From assembly GCA_964621165.1 (NCBI GenBank), contig CAZULC010000005.1:1-64000 (forward strand): a DNA stretch of 64,000 nt. Reading direction: 5' to 3'. Positions 45,076-53,670 of this stretch are shown in pieces. The stretch comes from UMGS1696 sp964621165 (GTDB lineage Bacteria; Bacillota; Clostridia; Oscillospirales; CAG-272). The notes under the pieces were generated by a model. That model worked only from the letters and a program-made list of their open reading frames with translations, was not told where the DNA came from and searched no databases. The position numbers were made by a program, and so were the translations under genes. Position 1 is the first letter of the stretch; every line of letters starts with the position of its first letter.

Positions 45076-46518
45076 TCAGTCGGTGTGTTTCTTGATTATT
45101 TTCTTGGGATTTTTCGTTGGCGCCCGGGGAGTTATGGTGGGCTGACGGCGGATTTCGTCAACGCTCTTCTTTGAATTTTTGTCGGAGAAGACGATATCGA
45201 ACTCGTCGGTCAATGACAGGTCCTTTTTCACCACACCGTGGCTAATGATGGAGTCCACGTCAATGTAGTCGGCGTCGAATTCGCCCTCGTTGAAGTCCTC
45301 GATGTCGCTGTTTTTCCGCATCTGCTCAGGCTGCTTCTGCTGCTCGTCAGGGGTGCGGTTCAGCCGTATCAGCTCGCCTAAATCAAGTTCACGGGTCACG
45401 CTCTCGTCTCCGGAGAGAACGCCGTTTATAAACTCATCTATGACAGCCGCGTCGTCGTCATTTCCGACAGGGGAGTCAGCCTCGGGTGCGGCGGAGGAAT
45501 CCGGTTCGTTTGAATCCGGTGAATCGGGGGCAAGGTCGTCGTCGTTGAGTATGCCGAAAAAGCGGTCGAGCTGTGCCTTGCGGATCTGGTCCTCGTCCGT
45601 CTCCTCCATCTCCACAGCAGGTTCGGTTGGCTTGGGCGGATTGTCAGCCTCCGCATCAGGTGAGTCCGCCGGCTCTTGCGCTTTTACCTGTTCGTCATCC
45701 GGCTCATGCGAATCCGGCTCCGGCTCTTCGTTTTCAATAGGTTCTTCCGGCTCAAGCTGCTCAAGCTGGTCGTCAAACTCTTCTTCAAGGTCTATGTAGA
45801 GGTCTTCCTTCTGTGAAACGGCTTCGGCTTCCTCGAGATTGTCAGGCTCTTCCGGCTCATCCGGTTCGTCCGGCAGGTCGGAGTCCGGGATTTTTCCGGC
45901 GGCTATGTTGCTGCTTGCGGTAATCAGACTCTCGGCCAGTGAGGATATGCCTTTGCGAGGCGGATTCTTCTGCGGTTCAGCGGGTTCAGTGTGGTGGTCC
46001 GCGCCTTCTTCGATTCTGCGTGAAAAGTCATCGGCTTCGGCGGCTATGGTCTCAAGCTGCTCGACGTGGCTGCTGTATTCGGAGAAAAGTTCGTCCTTGA
46101 ACTGAACGACGCTTTCGCATATTGCTAGAGCTTTTTTTCGGGCTTCGACAGCAGCGGCGGTGTACTCGTCGGCTTTACGCTTTTCGCATTTTCTGTACTC
46201 GTCAGCGGAGTCACGGATTGATTTTGCTTCAGCCCTGACCTGCTCCGCTTCTTCCTCGGCGGCTTTGATTATGGCTTCGGCTTTGGCGGCGGCTTCTGCG
46301 AGAATTTTTTCACTTTCAGCGGCTGAATCCGGCTCATCTTCCGCGGAACCTGCCGACGATTTCTTTGTCAGCTCGTCTATCTTTTTCACGGCGGCTGAGA
46401 AGCGTTTTTCCAGCTTCCGATACTCGTCGTTGACGTAAGCGATGTATTCGTTTACCTCGTCAGGGGCATAACCGCGCAGTGTCTTCTGAAAGGTTTTGTT
46501 TCTGAAATCCCTTGCCAT
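45076..46518 (-). CDS. divIVA: DivIVA-family protein with a long acidic linker
   Basis: About 480 residues. The N-terminal DivIVA membrane-targeting motif is seen in FQKTLRGYAPDEVNEYIAY, followed by a coiled coil to about residue 170. The rest is dominated by a Pro/Glu/Asp-rich linker (about 175-380) that is much longer than in Bacillus DivIVA (~164 residues). A short basic tail (TPRAPTKNPKKIIKKH) ends it. DivIVA proteins mark curved membrane and organise division or polar growth. It sits between ylmH and lspA, its normal place. Confidence 0.88.
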   Translation of the reverse strand: MARDFRNKTFQKTLRGYAPDEVNEYIAYVNDEYRKLEKRFSAAVKKIDELTKKSSAGSAEDEPDSAAESEKILAEAAAKAEAIIKAAEEEAEQVRAEAKSIRDSADEYRKCEKRKADEYTAAAVEARKKALAICESVVQFKDELFSEYSSHVEQLETIAAEADDFSRRIEEGADHHTEPAEPQKNPPRKGISSLAESLITASSNIAAGKIPDSDLPDEPDEPEEPDNLEEAEAVSQKEDLYIDLEEEFDDQLEQLEPEEPIENEEPEPDSHEPDDEQVKAQEPADSPDAEADNPPKPTEPAVEMEETDEDQIRKAQLDRFFGILNDDDLAPDSPDSNEPDSSAAPEADSPVGNDDDAAVIDEFINGVLSGDESVTRELDLGELIRLNRTPDEQQKQPEQMRKNSDIEDFNEGEFDADYIDVDSIISHGVVKKDLSLTDEFDIVFSDKNSKKSVDEIRRQPTITPRAPTKNPKKIIKKHTD

Positions 46519-46605
46519 ACATATCAACCGCTTGGATGAATCTCCCGGCGGTTTTGCTCCCTTCTTTGATTAAATTTGGTTATGTGAATTGAAATTAATA
46601 TTACC

Positions 46606-47445
46606 TCAAATATATTTCAATATCTCAATCTTCATCCGGCCGCTTCTAGTTTCTCCTTTAGCCGCGCCTACGAGATATTTGCCGAATCCGCGCACTGACA
46701 CAATGTCGCCTTCTTTTACTTCATCCGACACGTCGTCAGCCTGACGATAGGACAGCTCAACCAGTCCGGCTCTGACCATCTCTGCCGCGGATTCACGGGA
46801 TTTTCCGGTTATTGCTTTGACGATTCCGTCAATTCGTGGAGACGACACGGTGACAACTGTTCTCTCGTAATACCGCGGAAGTACAAATGTGGGTGAACCA
46901 TGGTGCTCGGCGCACTTCACCCCGTCACGGCCGATTATATGCAGCTCCGTGAGAATAAAGTCCGCGATTCTGCTGCTGACAAAGACCAGCGCCTCGGATT
47001 CCGAAATTGGGGAGATGTCGCCAACGACTGAGCGGTCGATTCCAAGTGACAGTATGCTGCCGAGGAAGTCCCGGTGGGTCAGGCTTTTGAACCCGCTTCC
47101 TGTGATTTTTATGCACCGGATGGGAATCTCGTCGAGTACCGCCGTATTTTCCTCGAGGTAAGCGGCAAAGGCTGATGTCCGGCTCTCGTCAAGGGGCATG
47201 GAGTGGCTTGGGCAGTCCTCGGGCATGTACCACTCAGGCAGGAACACCGCAGCACGTCTTTCGCATCCAACGGCCCCGCCCCAAAAGAAGCACCGGTTTG
47301 CCCCGGAGACGCCGAACTCCCGAATCAGCATGGCATTGGCATTGAAAGTTTCCGTCGGCGTCATGAAGTCGGTCACGGAAACGGCGTAGTCGGACTCACG
47401 CATTTTGTCGGCGGCTCTGTCAATGGTAAAGCTATCGTTTTTCAT
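46606..47445 (-). CDS. ylmH: YlmH-type S4-domain RNA-binding protein
   Basis: 279 residues. The N-terminal YlmH domain has VTDFMTPTETFNANAML and FFWGGAVGCERRAAVFLP. The C-terminal S4 domain (about 200-265) has GIVKAITGKSRESAAEMVR and EGDIVSVRGFGKYLVG. YlmH is linked to ribosome quality control or division-block genes in Firmicutes; the exact role here is by family only. Confidence 0.92.
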   Translation of the reverse strand: MKNDSFTIDRAADKMRESDYAVSVTDFMTPTETFNANAMLIREFGVSGANRCFFWGGAVGCERRAAVFLPEWYMPEDCPSHSMPLDESRTSAFAAYLEENTAVLDEIPIRCIKITGSGFKSLTHRDFLGSILSLGIDRSVVGDISPISESEALVFVSSRIADFILTELHIIGRDGVKCAEHHGSPTFVLPRYYERTVVTVSSPRIDGIVKAITGKSRESAAEMVRAGLVELSYRQADDVSDEVKEGDIVSVRGFGKYLVGAAKGETRSGRMKIEILKYI

Positions 47446-47477
47446 TATAAAACAGTTATGAATTCAGCCTGATTGAT

Positions 47478-47744
47478 TTACAGCAGCATTTCAATTATCG
47501 ACAAAAGTATGAATGTGATGAAGAACGACATGTCGATTGGCATGGACTGGAACCAGCCGAAGTAGTCGATAACTGCGCGAACCGGCATAATCACAGGCTC
47601 TGTCACGGTGTAGAGGAAGTTCTCGATGGGGTTGTCGTCGTCCATCGGGATCCAGCTGAGAATCGCGCGTCCCAGCATGAGGAATTCGATTACCACTATG
47701 ACGAAACGGATTGTCGACGTGAGAATATACAAAATTGTATACAT
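47478..47744 (-). CDS. yggT: YggT-family membrane protein
   Basis: 88 residues, two hydrophobic helices with LILTSTIRFVIVVIEFLMLG-like content (ILYILTSTIRFVIVVIEFLM) and the family segment RAILSWIPMDDDNPIENFLY. YggT/YlmG proteins are inner-membrane proteins of the division cluster, and no enzymatic activity is known. It is separated from sepF by 210 bp holding only a small AGCTAT..ATAGCT stem (47817-47841). Confidence 0.92.
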   Translation of the reverse strand: MYTILYILTSTIRFVIVVIEFLMLGRAILSWIPMDDDNPIENFLYTVTEPVIMPVRAVIDYFGWFQSMPIDMSFFITFILLSIIEMLL

Positions 47745-47954
47745 TAGGTTTACTCCAGATAAATGAATGTGCGCCCGCTGTTCTGCTTTTCGCCCTTCCT
47801 TTCTCTAAAAAACCGAAGCTATACCAGATTCAGGCATAGCTCGAAGCCGGATTTTACCGGAAAAAGAAGTGAAAAAGTGATTTTGGGTACAAAAACAACA
47901 CCTGACAAGGATTCTCATCAAGTTCTATTTTTGTCCATTCAGTGGGCTTGTTTG

Positions 47955-48482
47955 TCAATTGAAGTCACCGAAGTCGTCGCCGCCCTCTTCCTTCTTTTCA
48001 GGTTCCGGTGCGCGGCGGGATGCTGAGTTTCTGATCTTGGAATTTTCCACGTCAACGTTTGCGGGAGCGATGACATAGGCGTTGGTGGCGATTTTCTTTA
48101 TATCTCCGCCAATGGAATAAGCCACTCCGGTGAGGAAGTCGATAAGACGACGGGACGTCTCCTTGTTGGTTTTTTCCAGATTAAGGAAAACGGTACACTT
48201 ATTGAGAAGGTGATTTGCAATCTGGGATGTGGTGTCGCTGTCGTATGACTGGGGCTGAACAACCTGCATCTTTATATTTGATCCGGAGAAGTTTACGCTT
48301 CCCATGGAGCTGCCGCCGATAGGTCCTGCGTCGTTGTTTGACGGGGGAACATACTGAGAGTCCGCGTCTTCTCCGCCTTCGTCTTCGTAATTGTCAAATC
48401 CATCATAGTAATCGTCGTCGTAGCTGTCGTCATAGCCGTCGTTAGTTCCGGTTACTTTTTTGATTCGATCCATAAGTCCCAT
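47955..48482 (-). CDS. sepF: Cell-division protein SepF
   Basis: 175 residues. An N-terminal amphipathic membrane anchor (MGLMDRIKKVTG) is followed by a Tyr/Asp-rich linker (about 15-80). The SepF fold follows (about 85-160: MQVVQPQSYDSDTTSQIANH, TVFLNLEKTNKETSRRLIDF and DIKKIATNAYVIAP). SepF binds FtsZ and helps tether the Z-ring. FtsZ itself is outside this window. Confidence 0.95.
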   Translation of the reverse strand: MGLMDRIKKVTGTNDGYDDSYDDDYYDGFDNYEDEGGEDADSQYVPPSNNDAGPIGGSSMGSVNFSGSNIKMQVVQPQSYDSDTTSQIANHLLNKCTVFLNLEKTNKETSRRLIDFLTGVAYSIGGDIKKIATNAYVIAPANVDVENSKIRNSASRRAPEPEKKEEGGDDFGDFN

Positions 48483-48635
48483 TATAAATCCTCCATTCTG
48501 CCCTGCGGCAGATTTTTTTTACTTGCTTTAATTTAAACAAAGGGGTAAAATTTATATTCTAACCGTCCGTTTTATTTATGTAGTTGCAGTGCCGCAGTTA
48601 CACTATGGTACGCAGTACGGCGGACGGGAGAATTC

Positions 48636-49349
48636 TTATTTACTATAGTTTCTTGTGCCGAAAATCCGGCTTCCCACGCGAACGATATCCGCGCCTTCCT
48701 CGATTGCCGTCTCAAAACTGTCGCTCATTCCCATTGACAGAAGAGGCTCTCTTATATTATGCGATTTTTTTGTGAAAATGTCAATGAAAATTCGTGAAGA
48801 TTCGCGAAAATATTTGCGGAATTCTTCTTTTTCCTCACATTTCGGAGCCATTGTCATCATTCCACGCACTTCTATATGGGAAAAAGGCGCGAGTCGGATG
48901 AGAAATTCCTCAACCATTTCGGGAAGAACTCCGGTTTTGCTTTTTTCTTCTCCGACGTTGACCTCCACCAGCACCGGCTGGACTATGCCAAGCTTTTCCG
49001 CCCGGGAGTTGATTTTCTCCGCGAGGTGCATGGATTCGAGGGAGTGGATGAGTCTTGCCCGCCCCACAACCAGTCTGACCTTGTTGGTCTGTAAATGCCC
49101 GATAAAGTCCATTTCAGCCCCGCTTCGCCTGACGGAATCGTACTTTTCGCTGAACTCCTTAGCTGTGTTTTCTCCGCAGAGCTTCAGTCCGCAGTTTTCA
49201 GCGAGGAAGCAGATATCCTCGGCAGGGTTCATTTTCGAGGCGGCGAGAAGGGTCACGGGCTTATCCCCGCCCCGTCTGGCTCTCGCGTTTTCTATTTTTT
49301 CGAGCACGGAGAGGTAATTGTCCCGCAGCTCGTTCTCTCTTTCTGTCAT
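48636..49349 (-). CDS. yggS: PLP-homeostasis protein, YggS/PLPBP family
   Basis: 237 residues, a single-domain PLP-binding TIM barrel. The PLP lysine lies in TLLAASKMNPAEDI, and LKLCGENTAKEFSEKY, FIGHLQTNKVR, LVEVNVGEEKSKTGVLPE and LSMGMSDSFETAIEEGADIV are the standard blocks. It buffers free pyridoxal phosphate. Position at the head of the ylm block matches ylmE in Bacillus. Confidence 0.94.
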   Translation of the reverse strand: MTERENELRDNYLSVLEKIENARARRGGDKPVTLLAASKMNPAEDICFLAENCGLKLCGENTAKEFSEKYDSVRRSGAEMDFIGHLQTNKVRLVVGRARLIHSLESMHLAEKINSRAEKLGIVQPVLVEVNVGEEKSKTGVLPEMVEEFLIRLAPFSHIEVRGMMTMAPKCEEKEEFRKYFRESSRIFIDIFTKKSHNIREPLLSMGMSDSFETAIEEGADIVRVGSRIFGTRNYSK

Positions 49350-49393
49350 AATATCGCCTTATATAGTGTGTATTTTTTCCGATTATCAACAAT

Positions 49394-50710
49394 TCAGCTT
49401 ATGGTCTTGCCGCTGTAAAGCTCACGTCCGCTTACTATCACCACGTCGTTCTGCTCTATCCACGGGTAGTACTGGTCTTCGAGTGTGGATTTTTCGTCAG
49501 TCTCCTCCATGTCCGGCTCGGCTGTGATTACGCTTTCCTTGCCGGTGCAGATCACCACGCCGTCCTTCTGGTAGATTATGTTTATCCGACGGAACTCCAC
49601 AGTAACCTCGTCGAGGACGTAGACCCCTTGGAAGCCGTCGACCACACGCACAGCCTCAGCGGGGATTTCGTAGCCGTTGTATTCGGAGGCGGAAATTCTC
49701 ACGGGCTGCATACGGGTGTAGTCAAATCCGCTTGGCATGGTCTCGATGAGGAACACCGCCACGGCTCTGTCTCCGGGAGTCTGGGGTATAACTCTGTAGA
49801 GCATTCCCTCGAGGGTGACATCGCTGTAGGTGAACAGCAGGCTGCTCGAGTACAGATCGGACAGGGACACGGCTTCGGATTTGTCCATTTCGCAGGCCAC
49901 GTACCAGCGGAAATCCTTGACTATGGCTCCCGCGCAGAGCTTTCCGGCAGGGGTGGATTCGGCTTCGCTGGAAGTCAGATCCACAAATTCCTCATAGGTC
50001 AGGCTGTCGATTTTTGACGAGGAGAAAGTCTCGCCGTAGCCGTCGTATTCCGAGAAATAGTAGCCGGTGGTGGAGGAATACAGGGTGTTCAGCAAATTCC
50101 CAAGCTGTGCCTTGAGGGATGATTTTTCAGCTTCAAGACGGGAGATCTGGGTGGAATAGTCCACTTCCCCCGAGAGGATTGAGCGTTTGTTTATGTTCAC
50201 CAGCAGGGTCGTGCGCATTGACAGGGCGTCGGAGTAGTTTCCATCGGCACAGTGTGAGCGGATTGTGAAGATGTTTTCGTAAATCTCGCTCTCCACTCCG
50301 GCTGAGGACTGAACCGAGCGGTTTGAAGTGGAACTGCTGTTTCCCTCGAGGAGCGCAATCTGCTCGTCAATTTCAGAGAGGCGGCTCTCGATGTCGGGGG
50401 ACGAGTTGGCGTACACGTCGCACAGCTTTGCTCCAAGGTAAACACGTCCGCCGTCGTGGATTGCAGGAACTATGCTTCCGCCGTTTCCGTCGACGTAGTA
50501 GGGGTATTCGTCCCGGAAAATGTAGCCGTCGGCGCTTATCATCTCAGTGACGGTGGTGGGAGTGGCGTCAATCAGCTCCAGATCAGGGGCAAACTGGGAG
50601 TATATGTGGTAGCCCGCGTAGACTATGATTCCCAGCGCCAGAATACCCGACAGCACCGACAAAAACCACTTCGAAAGATAGCTTTTATCAAAATATTCCG
50701 TAATTTTCAT
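49394..50710 (-). CDS. HlyD-like membrane-anchored protein of the division block
   Basis: 438 residues with one N-terminal membrane helix (LSGILALGIIVYAGYHIY). A biotinyl-lipoyl-like segment (SADGYIFRDEYPYYV; IHDGGRVYLGAKLCDVY) comes next. A coiled-coil arm follows (about 105-215), and then a C-terminal beta-barrel part with SASEYNGYEIPAEAVRV. This is the layout of HlyD-type adaptors, but no partner ABC exporter is adjacent. In Clostridia such genes often head the ylm block, so a cell-envelope role is more likely than export; that is inferred. Confidence 0.8.
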   Translation of the reverse strand: MKITEYFDKSYLSKWFLSVLSGILALGIIVYAGYHIYSQFAPDLELIDATPTTVTEMISADGYIFRDEYPYYVDGNGGSIVPAIHDGGRVYLGAKLCDVYANSSPDIESRLSEIDEQIALLEGNSSSTSNRSVQSSAGVESEIYENIFTIRSHCADGNYSDALSMRTTLLVNINKRSILSGEVDYSTQISRLEAEKSSLKAQLGNLLNTLYSSTTGYYFSEYDGYGETFSSSKIDSLTYEEFVDLTSSEAESTPAGKLCAGAIVKDFRWYVACEMDKSEAVSLSDLYSSSLLFTYSDVTLEGMLYRVIPQTPGDRAVAVFLIETMPSGFDYTRMQPVRISASEYNGYEIPAEAVRVVDGFQGVYVLDEVTVEFRRINIIYQKDGVVICTGKESVITAEPDMEETDEKSTLEDQYYPWIEQNDVVIVSGRELYSGKTIS

Positions 50711-50788
50711 TTTTTTACGCAGTGCAACTTTCCCTTATGTGCCTATATACGATTTGTATACAGTTTAAACATTCTACCGGATTTTATT

Positions 50789-50794
50789 ATTATA
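50789..50794 (-). promoter_or_regulatory. Extended -10 promoter of the division block
   Basis: Minus strand TGC-TATAAT (TATAAT at 50794-50789), preceded by no good -35. It would drive the HlyD-like gene and possibly the whole ylm block. Confidence 0.55.
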
Positions 50795-50929
50795 GCACAA
50801 TATGCGCATTTATCGGTGTTTTAATAAAATTATTTACAATTATTTAACCTATTCAACGGACTGATGGCGGTTTTCGTCTTTTTTTACATTTTTTCGGCCC
50901 GATTCCGTCGTGGAATTTTATTTGCATTT

Positions 50930-51106
50930 TTAGGCGACACCACACAGTTTTGAGGATGCAGATGTGCCGTAGATTTTTCGTCAGGCAATGCAAATACACC
51001 GCAGGTCTATACTATAAATCAAGGTGTATTTGTGAAGCATGGCGGGAAAGATGCGGTGCAGATGTGTCCTCAAGTCGAAGCCGTGGTTTGTGTGGTGGTG
51101 CCTTAG
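50930..51106 (+). repeat. Dispersed imperfect-palindrome element, copy B
   Basis: About 177 bp filling most of the 398-bp gap between the HlyD-like gene and truB. It begins TTAGGCGACACCACACAG and ends GGTTTGTGTGGTGGTGCCTTA, so its ends are imperfect inverted repeats. The inner arms CAAATACACC (50990-50999) and GGTGTATTTG (51022-51031) are exact inverse complements around TCTATACTATAAATCAA. A middle pair, TTGAGGA / TCCTCAA, supports a long hairpin. The 3' end lies 2 bp before the truB stop codon on the other strand. Compare copy A at 16162-16370. Confidence 0.8.
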
Positions 51107-51108
51107 TA

Positions 51109-52107
51109 TTACAGGACGAATATCTTCTCCTGACGGATAACGGGCGTGTCATCAACCGTCATTCCCACACCGAGAGCAATGAATTCCCCCCGGCTGTACA
51201 GTCTCACACGCTCCCCGTCGGCCACTGAGACTTTTACCTTTTTCTGGAAAATATCAGCCCCGCTTCGGATAAGCTTGGTGTAGTAGTCGGGGAGGCTGAC
51301 GGACTTCAAATCCATGAACAAGCTCTCGACGGGTTCGGGAAGCAGGAGCCGCTGTTCATAGGGCATTGCTTCAAGCTCGGCAATTGTCACCGCGTTGTCA
51401 ATGGAATAGCACCCGCTTTTCTCGCGTACAAGGGAACTCATGACCCCGCCGCAGTTCAGTTTCCGGCCGATGTCGGCGCAGAGGGTCCGGATATACGTCC
51501 CTTTGGAGCAGTGAACCCGCAGCCTGTATGTATCGGCGGCAATACGGCCAGACTCGATGGAGTATATTTCCACCTCCCGCGGCTTTCGTTCAACTTCCCC
51601 GCCCTCACGTGCAATGTCGCAGAGCTTTCGTCCGCCCACCTTTATGGCGGAATACATGGGAGGGGTCTGCATTATCTTTCCGACAAACGCGGCGCAGACT
51701 TTTTTTACTTCATCTTCCACCGGAATTTCGCACGATCTTGAGATTACCTCGCCGGTTATGTCCTCGGTGTCGGTGGTGAGACCCAGCTTAAGTTCGGCTG
51801 TGTAGACCTTGTCGTTGGCCATAATGTAGTCGGAGGCCTTTACCGCACGTCCGATGAGCACAGGAAGCACGCCCGTCGCCATTGGGTCGAGGGTTCCGGT
51901 GTGGCCTATCTGGCGGGTGTTGTAGAGCCGTCGGCAGGCTGAAATGATGTTGTGGGACGTCACGCCCTCGTGCTTGTTGATTACGATAATCCCCGAAACG
52001 GGAGCCGGGTTGTATTTTGACTTTTTCTGAGCAGTGCCGCCCGCGGATTCAGACTGGGGGACAGCGGTTTCGGGAAGATTTTCTGATGCCGATTGTGTGT
52101 TATTCAA
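51109..52107 (-). CDS. truB: tRNA pseudouridine-55 synthase
   Basis: 332 residues. A ~35-residue polar N-terminal extension precedes the core. GIIVINKHEGVTSHNII, the catalytic-Asp loop GHTGTLDPMATGVLP and TAELKLGLTTDTEDITGEV are diagnostic. The C-terminal PUA-like part follows (about 270-332). It makes pseudouridine 55 in tRNAs. It is the last gene of the capA-rbfA-nrnA-truB run. Confidence 0.95.
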   Translation of the reverse strand: MNNTQSASENLPETAVPQSESAGGTAQKKSKYNPAPVSGIIVINKHEGVTSHNIISACRRLYNTRQIGHTGTLDPMATGVLPVLIGRAVKASDYIMANDKVYTAELKLGLTTDTEDITGEVISRSCEIPVEDEVKKVCAAFVGKIMQTPPMYSAIKVGGRKLCDIAREGGEVERKPREVEIYSIESGRIAADTYRLRVHCSKGTYIRTLCADIGRKLNCGGVMSSLVREKSGCYSIDNAVTIAELEAMPYEQRLLLPEPVESLFMDLKSVSLPDYYTKLIRSGADIFQKKVKVSVADGERVRLYSRGEFIALGVGMTVDDTPVIRQEKIFVL

Positions 52108-52124
52108 GATTTATTACCTTTAAA

Positions 52125-53240
52125 TTACTTTTTGTACTCTCGTATGGCTTTACCGAAGGCTTCGCTCATAATCTCAAGAGCTTCCTCGGGAGAATCTGCC
52201 GTAATCGTGCATCCTGCAGCCCTTATGTGACCGCCGCCTCCGAAAGAAGCGCATACCGCCGCACAGTCGATTTCCGCGTTGGCTCTTGATGAAACCTTGA
52301 ACTGGGTGGGATCGGCTGAGGACTGCTTCAGGGAGATTCCAACCAGCACCCCTTCAACTCCACGGGGAGTATCCACAACGTTGCCGATTTCGCTCTCGTC
52401 AAGTCCCGCACCCGTGAGAATATCCTGCGTGAACATTACAGCACCCAGCCGTCCGTCCTCGTAGAAGCGCAGGTTCTGGATGGCGATCATCTGGGCGGTC
52501 AGTTCTTTCAGCGTGCGTTGTCCGAAGAGTGAGCGGCAGACCTCCGCACTGTCAGCCCCGCCGTCATCCGCCGCGTTGATTTCCTCCACCAGCTCCGCCG
52601 CGACAAGGTGGGTTTTCTTTGTGGTGTTGGAAAACTTGAAGCTGCCCGTGTCGGAGACTATTGCGGCGTACATTCTTCGTGCGGCTTCGGAAACGGGGGA
52701 AAGTCCGTCGTCACGGAGTCTGCGGTAGATTTCGTACACTATTTCGCCGGAAGCCGAGGCCGTGGGGTCGACGTAGTTTTTCGCAAACGGTTCACCTGTG
52801 CCGTGATGGTCAATCATTAAATCAATTTTTGGAATCAGAAACCCGTTGTCACCCAGCTGCATTGGAGACGCCACGTCAACTGAGATTATCCTGTCAAACT
52901 GCCCGAGGGAGTCCGGATTATCTTCCTCCGGTGTGAAGAGCGAGGGAACAGGGGAGTCCGGGTCGCTCTCGTCTTCCCATGTGGGATGGGTGAGGAAGCG
53001 CAGTCTTTTCGGGAAGGCTGACGGACATGCCACCATAGCGCGCTTCCCCATGGCTTCGATTATTGCCAGAAGTGCGTAAGCCGAGCCGACGCAGTCCCCG
53101 TCCGGATTCACATGTGTGAGAATCAGGGTGTTTTCAGCGGACTTTATAATGCTGACAACCTCGTCGAGGTCCGCCGTTTCGTGTTCAACGGGAGTCTCAT
53201 CTATTGTGAGCAATTCCTCGTCGGTGTAGAAGTTATTCAT
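52125..53240 (-). CDS. nrnA: DHH-family oligoribonuclease/pAp phosphatase (NrnA)
   Basis: 371 residues. A ~20-residue extension precedes the DHH domain with LILTHVNPDGDCVGSAYALL, IISVDVASPMQLGD, LMIDHHGTGEPFA and YAAIVSDTGSFKFSNT. The DHHA1 domain ends with ASFGGGGHIRAAGCT. It degrades nanoRNAs and 3'-phosphoadenosine-5'-phosphate. It overlaps rbfA by 8 bp. Confidence 0.93.
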   Translation of the reverse strand: MNNFYTDEELLTIDETPVEHETADLDEVVSIIKSAENTLILTHVNPDGDCVGSAYALLAIIEAMGKRAMVACPSAFPKRLRFLTHPTWEDESDPDSPVPSLFTPEEDNPDSLGQFDRIISVDVASPMQLGDNGFLIPKIDLMIDHHGTGEPFAKNYVDPTASASGEIVYEIYRRLRDDGLSPVSEAARRMYAAIVSDTGSFKFSNTTKKTHLVAAELVEEINAADDGGADSAEVCRSLFGQRTLKELTAQMIAIQNLRFYEDGRLGAVMFTQDILTGAGLDESEIGNVVDTPRGVEGVLVGISLKQSSADPTQFKVSSRANAEIDCAAVCASFGGGGHIRAAGCTITADSPEEALEIMSEAFGKAIREYKK

Positions 53241-53649
53241 TCCCGCTCACCTCTTCGTCGGTTTGTGATTCAAGCTGTTCCCTCTCACGCTTCTCGAACT
53301 CCTCCATCTCAAGCCGGAGTCCCTTGAGAATCCGCTCGATTTCAGCCCCGTGCTTTACTCCCTCGTCCCGCACAAAGGTTATCTCGGGGGTGATCCGCAG
53401 ATTCAGTCTCTGTGCAATCTGTGAGCGGATGAATGGGGCGGCGGATTTGAGTCCTTTTGACAGTTCTTTATCGTCACACTCTCCCAGCACCGAATAGTAA
53501 ACTTTTGCGAACTTTAAGTCAGCTGAGACGTCGGACTTCATGACCGTTATCATCACGCCGCTGACCCGTGGGTCCTTTATTTCACGTAAAATCTGCGCCA
53601 CCTCTTCGGTAAAGGAAGCGTCGACTCTGTTTTTTCTGTATTTTGCCAT
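53233..53649 (-). CDS. rbfA: 30S ribosome-binding factor A
   Basis: 138 residues, a KH-like fold: FTEEVAQILREIKDPRVSGV, VMKSDVSADLKFAKVYYSVL and LRITPEITFVRDEGVKHGAE. RbfA assists 16S processing and 30S maturation. The C-terminal ~20 residues are a charged tail that overlaps the nrnA start. Confidence 0.95.
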   Translation of the reverse strand: MAKYRKNRVDASFTEEVAQILREIKDPRVSGVMITVMKSDVSADLKFAKVYYSVLGECDDKELSKGLKSAAPFIRSQIAQRLNLRITPEITFVRDEGVKHGAEIERILKGLRLEMEEFEKREREQLESQTDEEVSGNE

Positions 53650-53670
53650 TTATATACCTTTCAGTTGGTT

